Below, piece by piece: positions 1 to 14,637 of a stretch of 64,000 nucleotides of DNA. Positions within the stretch are counted from its first letter, which is position 1. Every line of letters begins with the position of its first letter. The translations under genes and the position numbers were made by a program. The notes under the pieces are model-generated. The model was not told the origin of the DNA and made no database searches. It was given only the letters and a program-made list of their open reading frames with translations. The DNA comes from Istiophorus platypterus (taxonomy: Eukaryota > Chordata > Actinopteri > Istiophoriformes > Istiophoridae): positions 408,329-472,328 of the forward strand of contig CM029121.1 of the NCBI GenBank assembly GCA_016859345.1, in the 5' to 3' direction.

Positions 1-875
1 CACCTGCAAACTGTTCACCCTCCCATACATGACAAAACAAACTACCTGTAGCATCTATAATGTAAACATAAAAATCTGCTATGAATTACTGAAAAATAAA
101 TCATGAATGTTTGGAGCATGAATTATTTGATGACAATATGAAAGTGATTTCAAGGCCAGATTATTTGATTTGCCTCACTATTCCCAGTCCTATCATATTT
201 ATGTTAAAGGGATTTGTATATTCTTAGGGGGACAGTACACCAAAAAAATACAAAAGAATCATATATTCTTTAGTCAGTCAGTTTGGGCCTAATCTTTTGA
301 AATAAAACTTGCAATGTGGAAATGGGCTAGATAACAATCACTAAAAGAAAGAAAATTAATGACCAATTATTGCATCTGTTCAGTACAGTGTCCTTTATAT
401 AAAAAGGGCGAGAGAGCATACAAGAATATAAGGGGAACAATTATTTTAATATATTCACAATGTCTTGTTCCTCAAAGGATTGTGGATTGCTATACAAATA
501 GAATGAACTCAGTAATACAAAAAACATAATCAATTTGATATACCTAGTAATTGCGACAAAAATGAAAGGAACATATTTAGAAACATGTATAATTTGTCCT
601 AATTTGGCCTAAAGCCACATTGATCAGTGGTACTATTTTTTTTTGCAATTTCATTTAACTGAATCGAACAACTGCTTAAATCTATATGAATTTAAATGCA
701 TTTCATTTTGGTAAAGTCTCATACTCTATTTTTTTCCTTTGCCTATGTTGAAATCATTGTGATGAAATTATCTGCTTGTAAACAAAAGGAACCAATCTTT
801 ACATGTGCAGCAGATTTGCTTAGTGGCAGCCCTGCGGGTAAATATGATACCTTAACCAAAACCCTTCTCAAAGAA

Positions 876-940
<65 letters not shown>

Positions 941-2690
941 AAGAGAGAGAGCAAGAGAAATTGTGTTCAAAGAATTTTATTCCTCCAGAAAATCCCTCTA
1001 TTGTATTGAAGTGGAGCAGATGGTTCTCTTGGAGGGAATATGGGAATCAGCAGAACTAATTTCTCCTCCTGATCTGACAGACAGACTGGCCTGCTGTTTG
1101 ATTCTTAACCAGCACAACAGCTGTTGGTGAATTAAACCAGTTAAGACTCATTTTAAAGCTATTAACCTCTTGAAGTCTTATAATATCAATCCTCCAACCC
1201 TAACTCTCTGAAATGATTACACATAAAAAGAGGGAAAACAACTAAGGCTATATCTATTGTGAAGCAATAACTAATTAAGACTCATATCAAAGCTCTAAGC
1301 CCCCAAGTCCTAATGAACATTTATAAAGATAAACTCATGAAATGTCAATACATGAATTGCATAACACATTCTAATAAAAGCATGAGAGTTGATTACTATT
1401 AGTAGCCATTAAAATCTTTTCAAAATAATGGTGATAAATATCTCAGAAGAAGCAGGCAACAGAAACATTGCCATTAAGCTAAAACCAGAATAAACAAAAG
1501 GCTTCATTATTACTGTAACACTAAATTAATTATTATGAAAATTTTACAGTGTAAGCTTGAATAGATTTAATATTGATACCAACAATATGACTAAGCATTG
1601 TTAAATTTTCAATATTTTTAATTCTGCTGTTTGTGAAATAGCATATCTAAAATGGCAATAGACAACTTTTTGTTTTAGATTATCATTTTATGGTAAATTT
1701 TCACTGCACAATGTAATGGCTATAGAGTAATCACACGACTGGCATTTAGACTGGTTAAGCCCTGCTTCACATTGCAATTCTATCTGCTACCAAGTACAAA
1801 ATATACAAAAATGAAGGCTTGAAATATGCCCGATGGATGTGTGTCTACCATTGCACAACCAGAACAGAAAATTATAGTTCTTTTGTTTTCACCAGTAGCT
1901 ATCAGTAGCTTTCCACAGGTATCAGAAAAGGAAGACGATGGAACAAACAGTAACTGTGGAAACCCTGCAAAAGAAAAACAGCCCTATTGTCAGAGGAAGC
2001 AAAGACTGTGAAGAGGGATAGTGATAGAAAATGAGGTAAAATGAATGAACCTTGGACGAACATTCATTCAATGAAGAAGTCAAAGGACTTAAGAGAGTTC
2101 AAAACTAATGTTCAAATGGCATCATTTCTACTTGATCAGTAAGTCACAATACTGGCCTACTATATAACCAAGTGTTTTACTCTGACTTTGTCATAGCACT
2201 GAGATCAGGGTTTCTAGTTCAAAGTGGGATTCTTATGGTTGTTTCTTGCTCTAGACAGTAGCCAGGCTGATAGCGGTAGCCATGTTACTGTTGTTACCGC
2301 TAGCTAGAATAACATCACTGGATTGCCAGTCTGCCTATCAATCCTAGTCAAACTGGCATCCGAGAGGGGGATAACCTATTTTCTGTCAAGCTGATTTTCA
2401 TTTGAACAAGAAACAACAACAACATAAAATAATATATCAACCCAGTTCCCTTTTCTCAGCACATTCTTAAGAATTTCTATATGCTTTTGTGTCTCTTTCA
2501 ACATACATCATTTTGCAGTGCATCCAGACACATAATCAATGATATTATCTAGGGTCATCAGGTGTTTCGGTTCTTTCCACAATCAGACAATTGATGTAAC
2601 CCAGCTGAAGGTGATCAAGCCCCAGCTTGTGTCCATGTAGCTTTAGCTCACCCACAGCTCTCCTGTCCTGATCCACAGTCACCTTGAATC
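1..2690. other. Intergenic AT-rich sequence, no gene seen
   Basis: I find no exon-like or protein-family signal on either strand. The only structured element is the GA microsatellite at 879-938. The longer open frames there are translations of that repeat. Confidence 0.6.
879..957. repeat. (GA)n microsatellite
   Basis: About 30 uninterrupted GA units run from 879 to 938, followed by an imperfect GA-rich tail to about 957. Open frames across it (RERERE or SLSLSL) are artefacts of the repeat. Confidence 0.97.
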
Positions 2691-2699
2691 AACTTCTGC

Positions 2700-3510
2700 T
2701 GTTTCTGCTTCTGCTCTTGATGGCCCTTCACCTGCTTGCCCCTGTGATGCCTAGCATGTTGTAGGCCTTGCAGATGTAGTAGCCTGAAAAACCCACTACA
2801 TCCCACTTCAATGGGCCCACACCTCACTTATCATCATCCATTGTTTTTGGAATTCTTTCACTAACTCAGCAAACTTTGCCCTCTTCCTTTTGTTGGTTTC
2901 CCCTATCCTGGTCCTAGTCCTCCAAGGGAACAGTGAGTTCCAAGAGAATGATCTGCTTTGATAGTTTTTAGATAAGCAAAATGTATGGCCCAACAACATT
3001 GTTGTTGCTGCAGATTTTTGGGGAACGTCAGTTGCTTACCATTGTCAGCTTTCAGCTGCAAGTCTTGTGCCATTGCCAGCAGGCCAGAGGAGGTGGTCCT
3101 GGCAGCTGATGTTGGCTTCTCTCCAGCCCTTACAAAACAAACGGTCATCTTCAGTGGGCACAGGCACTTGTAGTGACTAAATCCACAATAGATATTGTCT
3201 GAAATGACCTTCAGAACCTAGTCATGGACCCACTTGGTAGAATGTTGTAGAAAGCCTGGATCAAGAGTTCTTCTTGATTGGGCTCAGTTTTAAGTTTGGC
3301 ACATGACAACCCCCCTCCCCCAACTGTTTCCCATCTTGGCCAGACACCTTGGCCTTGATGCTTGTGCTCAGAGACCTCCTGTACTCTGTGCCTTGTTGTA
3401 CCTAGCTGAAGTGCTACTACCCAGGCCAACCCCTCCACAAGACAATGTTCTCATCAGCATCCCGTGCCTTAGCCAAGTGTCACAGACACAGCCCTCCTCT
3501 TCAGGCTTGT
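2700..3510 (-). mobile_element. Decayed non-LTR retrotransposon tail, probably restriction-like-endonuclease type
   Basis: Conceptual minus-strand peptides, split by frameshifts and stops, resemble in order the C-terminal part of a LINE-type polyprotein found in fish. They include a segment with IQAFYNILPS (near 3,250), one with ADNGKQLTFPKN (near 3,030), one with RKRAKFAELVKE (near 2,880), and WDVVGFSGYYICKAYNMLG (near 2,780). The series matches remembered patterns of the type FLIQAVYDVLPSP, GKQLKFPQ, ERKRAKYEEL and PVEVGCRGF from restriction-like-endonuclease LINEs (R2, NeSL or HERO-like). The subfamily is inference. The copy is non-functional. A sister fragment, covering the segment just upstream, lies at about 40,740-41,200. 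Confidence 0.5.
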
Positions 3511-3519
3511 CTTGACCTC

Positions 3520-6500
3520 AAAACCCACCTGTGAGATTTTCAGGTCTCAGGATTCTCTGTATTGTAGCACATCCCTAATACGAGTCACCATGAATTCTTC
3601 ATTCAGCCTGCTAATAGGGAGCTCGAGCTTGTTGCTTTGGCCAATAAAGGACGTTGCTGCTCCAACTTTGAGGTATTTCTAGTCTCTTTTGTAGGAGGAG
3701 AAGCCAGAGAATCTGAGGGAGGATGCCATGTCGGTCTATCTCCATTACTGACTAAACAACTAAATAAATTAACCCTTTATCTCCTGATGTTTTCTTCCGC
3801 TCCCCCAACTACCCCAATGGAACCCCCTGGGGTTTTTACATGTTTGTGCAATTCAAAACTCAAACTATTTTATTACTCCATATCAAAATATGAAAATTTT
3901 ACATTACCTCTTCAGTGAACATGCTTCTTTCTTTTCTCTTATTTCCAAATAATTGTTGATCATTTCATGTGATTTTGTCTTCTTAGGTTGTTGGTAGTTG
4001 CGAGGCTCTGAGCCAAACAAAAAACTAGAATAGCAACAGTAACAACAGTAACACCACTTAGTAACATTATGGAGGTAAAAGTTGAAAAGTTGTCTGTTTC
4101 CACTTTAAAAGCTGACAAAGATGGGGAGGCCTGGGATAAAAGAAAAAGTAGAGTTTTAGTAGTACATTGCTATATCAGTTTAAGCTGCAGTGGCTAATTA
4201 TTTATTAAATAAATTTGTCTTTACTTAAAAAAAAAAAGATGGACTGTAAGTGTGTGTATATTTTTTATAGAAAGTGTAGTTGTGTTAATCAGATTCCACC
4301 AAGAGTTAGTTGTATGATAGCTTTTATTGTTATAAAAAAAGTCTAAATATAGAATTAAATTTTTTTTAGATTCCCTGTCCAAAACCTGCAAAATATGACT
4401 GTTATCAGTTAGTGTTGGATATGTAACCAAAGAAAAACAATTTTACCAGCTAACCAATTGCCTCAACTTAGCTTGTATATTTGGTTAGCTAGCATTCTAC
4501 ATTAAACTTTTTCATTTAAAAGCTCTTGCATGGCATCTTAGAGCTACAGTTTTTTTAGTCACCAGAGGTTAAAGAGTTTTTTTTTGCAGGTATCACAGTT
4601 AATTACAAAGCGCTGCAGGTGTCATGGAGAAAAAAAAAACAAATTCTGTATAAACTGTTATCCATGCTAAAAAATGATATGTAGGCATAAATATATTTTT
4701 TCACAACACAGAAAACACATTTTTTTCACAAGTTAAAAATGTTATTACAAATTAGTTAACACTTAATTAATAAAATGTAAATTCATTCCTTTATTTTAAT
4801 ATTAGCAATATCAATATAAAGGAATAAATTCAGTATCTGTAGATGCATCAAGATCACAATAAAGCTGCTAGCCTGCTAACCTAACTCACTTGGGCTCTTC
4901 CCTAACAAGTTGTTGCATAGACACAACAATTTGTACCTTCAGTTCCTGCTACCATTGCTATGTATTAACTTTATGAACAAATTAAATTTTGTCTGCTGGG
5001 TATAATTAATACATGATAAATCCAAAATATTTTTCAATTTTTAAGATTTAAAGAGACAGATGCTTTTATCTAAAAGTTACATAATCACATACATTGTCTA
5101 AGCAGTCCATGAAAATGTATGTTACTATTGTGGCATATAACTTATGCCCTGGCTCAACTTGTCAATTTCATCAGTCTGAAGCAAAAAGGACTATCAACAT
5201 TAGAAAGCTTCTGCTACAGTTTACAAATAGACAAGTCACATATCTGCAATAGAGGGGAGGAAGTTAGCATATTAGAGTGATCCAAGCTTATTGCGAAAAG
5301 GTATGACTGTGTCAGTGTGAAAAGAATGTATTCACATTCAGTACTTTGCTCAATAAATCAATAGCTAATTTTGTCTTCTTTCACCTCTCTTTCTCTTTTC
5401 TTTTCACCCACTGTTTCACTCTCCCTGCCTCTCTCCGTGTCTTTTGGCTAGAGCATCTGTTTCCAGGCACTGTGGAACAGAATGGATTAGTGGGGCCTTT
5501 AGTGTTGGAGTGAAGCGACAGGCATTAAAGCCATATTAACTTTCCATTAAACATCACCTCACCCTGTTCAGGGAGAGAGCGACACAAGCCTGGCGATAAA
5601 GCCCCTTAGCGAAAGACTGTGTGCTGTTGAATCTGTTCCATCAATGTACTTTTTCACACTGGAAAAAACTGCAGATTAATAATTACTGAAAGACACTCAA
5701 TAAAATATTACATTAAGACTCACTGTAGTCTTGTCATGTTTAATATGTGCAGAAAACCGATGAATATTATGGTTGTTAAAAAGATTCAACAATGCATAAG
5801 TTAAAATAATTTCTTGATTTCCACAAAGTTAATTGCCATAATATTCAGATCTACTTCAGTGATTTCAGATCTTACGTTTAGATTTGATTTCCTGTAAAGA
5901 TTTAATGTTATTAATTTGAATTATATTATTTAGGTGAATATGGTTTGTTGAATTCTCTTGTAAGATTATTGATGTCAAGTCAAGTATAACCTTAATGGAC
6001 TGAAAGTGAATTTCAGCTTGCAGGTTGCACTAACATCAGCCATAATAGAAAAAAAAATAGCAGCTGCAGAACAGCTAAGCTAATCCTTACAGTTTTCAGG
6101 TAATTTACCACTTTCACTGTAGATTTGTGATATGCCAGTTTCCTCTTGCATATCTGAAACTCAACTTTTTGTGGGTCATTTTTGCAAACGTTATTCCTGA
6201 TGCTTTACTTTTTTTCACATCTAGCTAGCGTAGTTGTAATTTGTAAGTCTGTCATGGAGTCATGTGTCACTCTCCCATTGTTGGTCCTAGTAACATTAGA
6301 TTAAAGCACTGGCACACAAAACTATCACTAAGATTAATTGTCCTGAGAATATTTAATAATTTTTAATGTTGATGCATAATGAATAATGGATTACTTTTTC
6401 TAATTTCATTGGCTATTTGGGATTTTTGTGATATATAGTAATTTTGATATTTTTTTTTTTAAATCTGCAGCATTCAAATAATGATTTGGTAGTCAGTTAC

Positions 6501-8141
6501 CATGGCAATGGTCAAACAGTTGAAGTTTCAAAGCTTTCAGGTCAGCCATAGTGGAGATCAAATTGAGGTAACAAGGGAAGGTGGGATTAGATGACATGAG
6601 ATGAGGAATGACAGGATGACTTGATTTTTCATTTAATGATGTTTCTTCAGGTTATGTGCCCTTTAGTCACTCTGGATCTATGGATAGCAATGTCAGTGTG
6701 CCTACAGTCCACCAATTTGGTGTAGACTGAAATAAACAACAACTTCTTGATGGACTGTCATGAAATTTTATACATTTATGGTGTCCTGATATTTAATCCT
6801 AATCACTCTAGTGATACCCCTGCCTTTCTTCTGCTCTAGCATCAGGTCAAAAATTTCAGGTATTCTGTAAAATATCTCCAGATTTACTGTCAGGATTGGC
6901 GTAGAATAATTGGTACAGACCTTCTAGGCTCCCAGATGATAAGTCCTAGCAACTTCAGTGATCTCTGACTGTTTTTCCACTGTAAAAACACACCTTATAC
7001 CTGTTTAAGATCAGCATTTTACCATGGTTACTGGGAGCATGTTAGCATGATGACATATGCATTTAGCTCAGAGGACTGCTTCACAGCCCTTTTAGTGATT
7101 AGCCCATGTTGCTGACAAATATGAGAAATTACTTGCCTCAGTGTCCCTATCATAGCCTTGGGACACTTGTGATATAGAGCACGTTCATTGAATTCTCATT
7201 TGTTGCAGATTGGTCATGGGAGTAACACATGGTTGTGCTAACAGTCTTTCCCATTATAAGAGCTTCCATTCTTACATTCACAGCCCATTCTGCTCTAATC
7301 GTATCGGAGTATCCTAATGTTCTGCAGACCTTCTGTAGGGGGCTTAAAGCACCTGGCAGGTTGTTTAGAGGGGAGCTTGTAAATGCCTGTGGTTAAAATG
7401 GGCTCTGGGGCCCAAACACAAGCCAAGCACTGCTGGGGAAGAGGGGAGGGGGACCGATTTGGTTGTCAAGTCTAGTTTATATTTAGGTTTTTGTCAGGGG
7501 AGTGGAGAAAGACAAAGTGACCCAGTGCTCACACAACCTGTTGCTTCAGTATATGTACCTCTGTTTTTTTTTCTTAAGCTATTCAGATGGGGCTTAGGAT
7601 TTAGCATCAACTCTGAAACAGGAAACCATGGTACATGGTGTGGACCATTAGTAATCACTGCACAAATATATTCAAATTTAGCCACCACATTATTAAGTGG
7701 CTATGTTTCAGCAACAATTTAAAAAAATCCTGTATATATGTGTTACAAAAAAATCAATGTAACTTCAAAAAAAAAAAAAATCTCAATTTTTCTTTAAAGC
7801 AGCTATAACTGATATTTTGATATTTTTTTAAAATAACACCTTAACAAATATCAGCGTGAAAACAATGTGAAAATTTGAATCTGACAATCAGAATCTGAAT
7901 CTGGTGTTCTCCTCAGCTTTATTGAACTTTATAGTGAGTTTGAGCACACTGTGTAGTTGTTTGGCCCAGATAGAAACAGTAACCACAGGAGAACTTAACG
8001 GAGCCTTTGATGGCTGAGGAGCCTGACATTTCCCAGACAATTTGATAAAGACCAAATCAGACCTAAAAAAGAGTAAATATTGGACTTAAATTCATCATTT
8101 GACCAGAAACCCTACTCCACATTAATCAATAGTCTGTAAAT

Positions 8142-8201
<60 letters not shown>

Positions 8202-9230
8202 CAGCTGTTAATCAACTAGTTCACCATTTCAATTTAGAAGGTAATGATATGTCAGTGTTTTATCCACTACTTTTTCTGTGGCTCCAACGTGGCTAAAATG
8301 TATATATATATATATTGCAGCTTTAATGTTAATCGTATTTATGGTGTTATGGACTAGACATTCTTGATATATAGTATTGATTTCTATAGGTTGCAACTCT
8401 TGTATGACCTGATAAACATCATTAACAAGAGAAAAAAAACAACCTTTAATAGAATAGTTTCATTTAACATCTTGACCAAGACATAAAGAGGCATAGCCAG
8501 CTCACCTCATCAATTTATTTACCTTTGTAAAGGTCCAATCACATGAGCAGCAGCAATATCATAGAAAGAATTCAATCCAGAAAAAAAAAAGTCAGAGTAG
8601 AATTTCCAGGATCTTCTAGAAGTAGGAAAACATCAATCAAAGTCACACTGACTTTCTAATAAAATTACTAGCCTTGGAACATACCTTTAACTCAACAAAT
8701 ATGTTATGGGTTTGAAGGTATACTATCTAATATTGTTGGGGTTTTTTATGTTTTAGGTTTTTAGTGGCCTATTATGAAGACCAGAGCCAGATGTTTAAAT
8801 GATTTGTAAACACAAAAACCATGCATATGCCATTTCCCACACAAACCGGTATTATAAAAAAGAATGTGCAGTGAGACTGTGAATATATCATGCATACTTA
8901 ACACCAGGCGAACTCACTGGTTTCTGGAGATAGCTGTATGTGATATGACTGATAGCTGAGATACCATCAGTGATGACAGGTTTCAGATAAGAGTAATAAA
9001 TTAAAGGTGCTATGAATAGCCATGACTGTGTGTAATCGTCACGTATGACAGCTGCTCAGACTCTGTCTGAGGGTTGCATACAAGTGCTTCATTCCACAAT
9101 GATTCAGATTTACAAATCAGAACAAGGCATATTGGTAGTAATATAAATCCCATGAAAATACTATGTATGCATACTACAAATGCAATTTTCATTCTTTGTA
9201 TGTACACACAGATTTAGTTGTGAATCAATT
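3520..9230. other. Intergenic sequence without recognised genes
   Basis: AT-rich sequence with scattered A/T runs and one long AT microsatellite (8,145-8,198). The stretch at about 5,440-5,650 is more base-balanced and free of obvious repeats; see findings. No coding signal recognised. Confidence 0.55.
8145..8198. repeat. (AT)n microsatellite
   Basis: About 27 perfect AT units. A second, short AT tract lies near 8,300. Confidence 0.97.
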
Positions 9231-9249
9231 TCATGCATCTGACCCCAGG

Positions 9250-9690
9250 TCCAACACTAGCCCCTGACCATCACAGGCAGAACAGATGCTGAGCAGGAAA
9301 CCTCAGACCATTGGCTTGGGGGTTAAAGAGCCGATTAGCAGGAAACCTTGGGGCAATGGCCCAAAGGCTGGACAGACAGGTAGAGCCACCCAGCCATCGG
9401 TATATTCAGGACCACTCAAGTGGGCGGTGACAAAAGCAGGGCTGCTCCGTTGGGTGGTTATGAAGGCAGGATACATCCCAAGGTTGAAGAGGAGGCCAAC
9501 AGTAAAGACAAGATACCTCTAGAGGCAGAGCAGGATGGTGACAGTGAATGCGGGTCTCATTTCCTCCCGGGGGGGGGGGGGGGCATTGACAGGAAGCCCA
9601 GACTGAAGGAGCAATGGGCAGGCAGCTTGATGTTATGGTCCGTTCAAAGAGAGGGCCAGATTTTGACACATATAAACCAGCTGTGAAGAC
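9250..9690. repeat. GC-rich unidentified repeat with a 15-G run
   Basis: Composition changes sharply from the AT-rich flanks. Internal near-repeats are visible: AGCAGGAAACCT occurs twice about 50 bp apart, and GGGCGGTGACAAAAGCAGG resembles GGGTGGTTATGAAGGCAGG about 40 bp later. A run of 15 G lies at 9,569-9,583. It looks like a remnant of a mobile element, but I cannot name the family. Confidence 0.4.
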
Positions 9691-11728
9691 ATATACATAC
9701 TGCTGCAACAGTAAAACCTAAGTTTCTTTTGCATTAACACAAATTAATCATGGTCTAACCTTGTTCAAATCACAAAGGACACAAAGGGCACAAAGGGCAC
9801 AAATTATACTGCAAGTGTAGATATTTGTTAAGATTAAAATACAGATAGTAAACCCTATGTGTTTTACTTGTACGAAAATGAGGGAAACTATCAGTGAGAC
9901 TAGCTCAGAGGAGGTGTCAGGACTTTAATTCTCTATTAAAAACCTGGAGTTCCAGGGGTCCTCAGGAAAATCACTAGGACAATGAAAAATAGTCCGATTT
10001 CTCAGTCTCAATGTAGTAGGTGCTAATCCAGTTCAAAATACACAAATTTGTTATAATTATCCTATCATTCCATCACACCACCATTTCTACCTTCAACATA
10101 AATTGTCCAGTACTATACTATTATCAATTTAAATCCAACCCAGAGGGCATAAATCTAATTTAACTGGAAATTCCACAGGGATGTAAAATGACTATTGGCT
10201 AGGTCACTCATAGAAACCTCACTCAGAACTTCTTTACATATAAACTTACTTCTAACTGCTGTGTGTATATTATTATAAAAATAGGTATTCATTTCAACAA
10301 CTAGCTTGGGACCTTTCAGTAGTACAGAGGAAATTTTTGTTTTAGCCCAGGGGTGTTATGAGAGCCTGAGGAGGAACCTTGTCCAGAGACCTGCATTAAG
10401 CCAGGCTGATGGGTTCAACACAGGGTTGAGGGCAGAGACTCAGAGACTCAGAGCTAGCTGAGGTGACGAAACCAAGGTTAGCACTAGGCTTAAAGATGAA
10501 TACAGCCAGTCTTATTTCTGAGGTCGACTGAATACTAGGACGCCAGCACAGCACTGCATGGCTAGCAGGTATTGAGGCGTACCACGCCACATAATTGGAT
10601 TGAATGCCAGCCATGGTATTTATGTCACTTCACATCTTGTCAATCCCATAACAGGCATGGCAACAGCGTGGGGATCTCCCATGGTGACGGGACTTTGCCT
10701 TATTCAGATAGAATGGAGAAAAAAGAGCCAAGCCTCATTTAATTCACGTTTAATTCTCACTCAAACCGTTTTAAGGGCTGATGGTATTTGCATAACAGGG
10801 AAAAGGGACTCTCCAGGCCTTTCCAGTGTCCCTGTGTGTGCATGTGTGCATGTGTGCATGTGTGTGTGTGTGAGTGTGTGTGTGCTTGAGAGAGAGAGAG
10901 ACAGAACAGGAACAGTGTTGTACTTGAAAGTGTATAGTAGGCTTATATATGCATATGCTGAGGGACAAGCGTTCTCACACGGATCACCAGACAGAGAGAT
11001 TCTGTTGCAGTACCCTCATGCATAATGCTATTTTTCTACAGTTTTGAATCATTTATGTGATGCCATTTCTACACAGTGTGACAGTTACATCTCCCCATCA
11101 TTATATCTCCACATTTAACAGACCTGTCTCATTTAACAGACACAAAACTATTTTGCCTCAGAGACTCTTAATGTTGGTGTCAGATCTAATGAAAATTATC
11201 CCTTTCACATTAACAAATTTTGCAATGCATTTGTAAATTCAAATTTCAACCTCTATATTCACCAGCTTCTATTGGAAAAAAAATTCAGACCAGGCTGATT
11301 CAAAACCTTAAGCTTGTATGATCTCTTTGGAAAAACTGATCATTAGATACATAGAAAACAATTTTAAAGTGAAATATAAGAATAAATAGGAGGTATCATA
11401 GATACTGCAACAAACAATTATCACTGACATTGTTATATGTACAAATTTTTGTAGACATTCATGATCCTGGTGGTTGACCCATGGGTTAGGCAGGTTTGGC
11501 AAGCTTACTGGAAAATATCACAGGTTTGGGCAGGTCAGGTCTTTCTCTTTCTCTCTCTTTCCCTCCATGGCTCCATTGTGCTGTGAGAGCCACAAAAGGC
11601 AGCAGCAACAATGTTTCATTTGTTTTCTTATTATTTTTATTCTTTTTAAAAGGAATGATAATAAATAAAAGCTAAATTTAAAATTAAAAAAGGTAGTATC
11701 TGCTGTTTTCTGACCATGGAAAAAATTA

Positions 11729-11758
11729 AAGAAAGAGAGAGAGAGAGAGCACACATGC

Positions 11759-11807
<49 letters not shown>
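11729..11807. repeat. (GA)n microsatellite, two tracts
   Basis: A short GA tract at about 11,731-11,748 is followed by a longer one at 11,763-11,807. They are separated by a few non-repeat bases. Confidence 0.95.
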
Positions 11808-11810
<3 letters not shown>

Positions 11811-14637
11811 GCGCTTAAAGTTGACGTTTTGCAGGTCAGGTTTGGTTGGCTGATAAACTCATATTTTTGCGGGTTGGGAGGTCCAGGTTGGCTCTTGGGT
11901 ATTAAAAAAAAAAAAGTTACCCAAGCAGGCATCCCTAGCAGACATCAAATGCAAGACATCAAGATAGAGGCTAACTAGTGACAGCAGGCCTAAAACACTG
12001 AAGAAGTATAGAAATGTTAGACTTTGCCTTATTCATTAATCTGTTGCATTAATTGAATAAAGATATAACCCATTTAAATGGAGAGGATATCAGACTACTT
12101 ATAGTAACACATGAGGCACAGTTTACGGACCAATTTAATCAAAACAAACACAATCATTTACTCAATCATTCAGTTTATGGAGGTATAAGTGGTAATCCCT
12201 ATACAGAAAACTATCATTTTCATTTGGCTAGCTCCATGTATGAGCAATTGTGCTGCACTTTCATGGAAGCAGTAGAATTAACCTAATATGTTTTTTTCCA
12301 ATTCAAACCACCTATCAAAATATTGTTTGAAAACACTTCCAATAAGCTTGGGTCTGTTTTCTTCATGCAGCATCTTCTTGTTCGAAAACAAACCTAGACA
12401 AGCAACTCAAATGTGAGATTTAAAAAAGTTGACTTCATTGGTTTTATTAAAGAAAACACTCACTAGACTAAACAGGACTAGACTAGACAAGACTAACTGG
12501 GTGGTTTGGCAAATGTACATCTGGTTAACATCTCCACTTCCTGTGAAACAGGAAACTGGAAGTAGTATTTTATCAAAAAATGAGTGTAGCGCGGATAGCA
12601 CTGAATGCTGCTATGCACGAGCACTGCATATACTTGGGTCTCTGAGGTAATTAATTAGCCCTGCCCACTACCAGTCAGCATTTCTAACTCCTCAAATTAC
12701 TGCTAAGTGTTGCCTTGGTCTACTCTGTTAAATTGTTTTCATGTTTTTTATGAGATGATTTTTTTTGCTCTGCCTCCAAGGGTTTCAGGTTCCTCAATAC
12801 CATATTTGTCAAACTTCTCTACAGAAGAGAGAGGAGTTTAAACCCAGTTTATGACATTGTTTAACAGCAACACTTGACAACATAAGGAATAGAGGGGAAT
12901 TCACAAAGACAAACAATAACAACAAAAAAGAAAGAGTGACTAAATGTTAATTACTAAAGTCTAGATATTTTTTGATTGTAATGGTTTTATATTTATATTT
13001 TGCTAATGTGCTAGCATAGCATGGAATACTTAACAAATGTGTTAAGCTACCCATACTACATAGCGTCTTCGAGCACTTCTGAGTATTTTTTTAGCAGTTG
13101 TTCCCTATCTATCAGCGGTTTTGTGCTCAATAAAGTAACCTGGTCTCAGGGAAAATTCACTATGAAATATATACAAATATAAGTAGATCATGTGGTCTTG
13201 ACTGGGACTTAACGAAAAGAAAAGAAAACAACAAACAAAACCTTTGTTTCTGTTTGGGAAATTAATAATTAATCAAAATACTTTAAATTATTTAGGAAAT
13301 TTAATTTTTACCACTCCAAACTGGAAAAAAGTAGCAAAAATACTGACATCATAAAAGTTTACCAAATAAAGCTAATATTTGTACATTACAAATAAAACTT
13401 TACAACACTACAAGCTCCAAGTTTTTCATATCATGTTTTGTTGTAATTTTATATTTTATTTTAATCATTTAAGTTTGATAATCATATTTATCATCCAGGG
13501 TGTTTGAAAAAAAAAAAAAAAAAGTAAAACAGCAGGTCAAGGCCTACGACTTTTTTCAAGACATAGTACTGTACAATTCTATCTTGCTTCCACAAAAATT
13601 GCCTCTAGTGTACACTGTACTGGAGTTTAAATCCATTTCACAGGGCATAGCTCTATTGGTTGAGCCAAATTAATAAAAAACAAAACAAATTAAATCATTT
13701 CTATTGTCATATTTGTTTCAATTTTTACTTTTATTAATTCCTAACAAAGACAGTGGATTTAATCAACAAATCAAATTGCCAAAAAAATACAAAAAAAACC
13801 CAACATTTACCCAAGAGGGAGAAACTGGGTATTAACAATATTATGGGTAATGCTTACTTTTTACTTCCTTCTTTGGGTCTCTCTGCCTCTTTCTTTAAAA
13901 CTGAACCTCTAACTAAATTTTCTAAATACCTCCAACCCCCTCTCCACTCAGAACTAATCCCTGGTCAACCTTTGATTTTAACTTAAGCTTTCTCCCTTGA
14001 GCCCGTTGTCTGTCTAAGCAGAGAGAGAGAGGGAAATAGAGGGAAAAGGGATAAAGTGACAAACCAGTTTCCCGCTGCTTCCCTCTTCATGTTCTTTGTT
14101 GGCTTTCCACCCTTTAGCCCTTCTCTTTGCTACCTGCATGCAAACACAAAAATACACACGGGCGTATTTATAATATGCACAGACTACATATGTATATGCG
14201 TATTTGTGGTTTGATCTGGTTCCCTGGTGGCCTCTATTGTGCTAGGGCAGGAAACAGCTTATCCAGTCGGACCCAACTCAGGCAGGGATCTGTGGTTCAT
14301 ATAATCTAACAGGCAGGAGTTCTGCTATGGGGTATAGCAATAGCAATAAAATCTTTCATGTCACCTGTGGTGTTGGTTTGTGTTGAGGGACAGGCCCCTG
14401 TCAGCAGTGATCACAATGCATGTTTAGCAGAAAGGCTACATCCCCTATTAATACTTGCATTTCATAGGGTAATTGAGAATATTAGAAAAACAACTCCTCT
14501 ATATTAAAAACATTTATTTTTAAACATTTATTTTGCAAACATCAACATAATAAAATAAAGGAAATTGGTAATGTTTTAAATTTTTATTTCTCAAATACAT
14601 CTGCAGTAAAAACATTTAACTCTAACTATTTTGAGAA

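Noticed and set aside
696..1130. 144-residue open frame with a long Arg-Glu run
   Set aside because: It is a translation of the GA microsatellite and its flanks, with no family resemblance or splice context.
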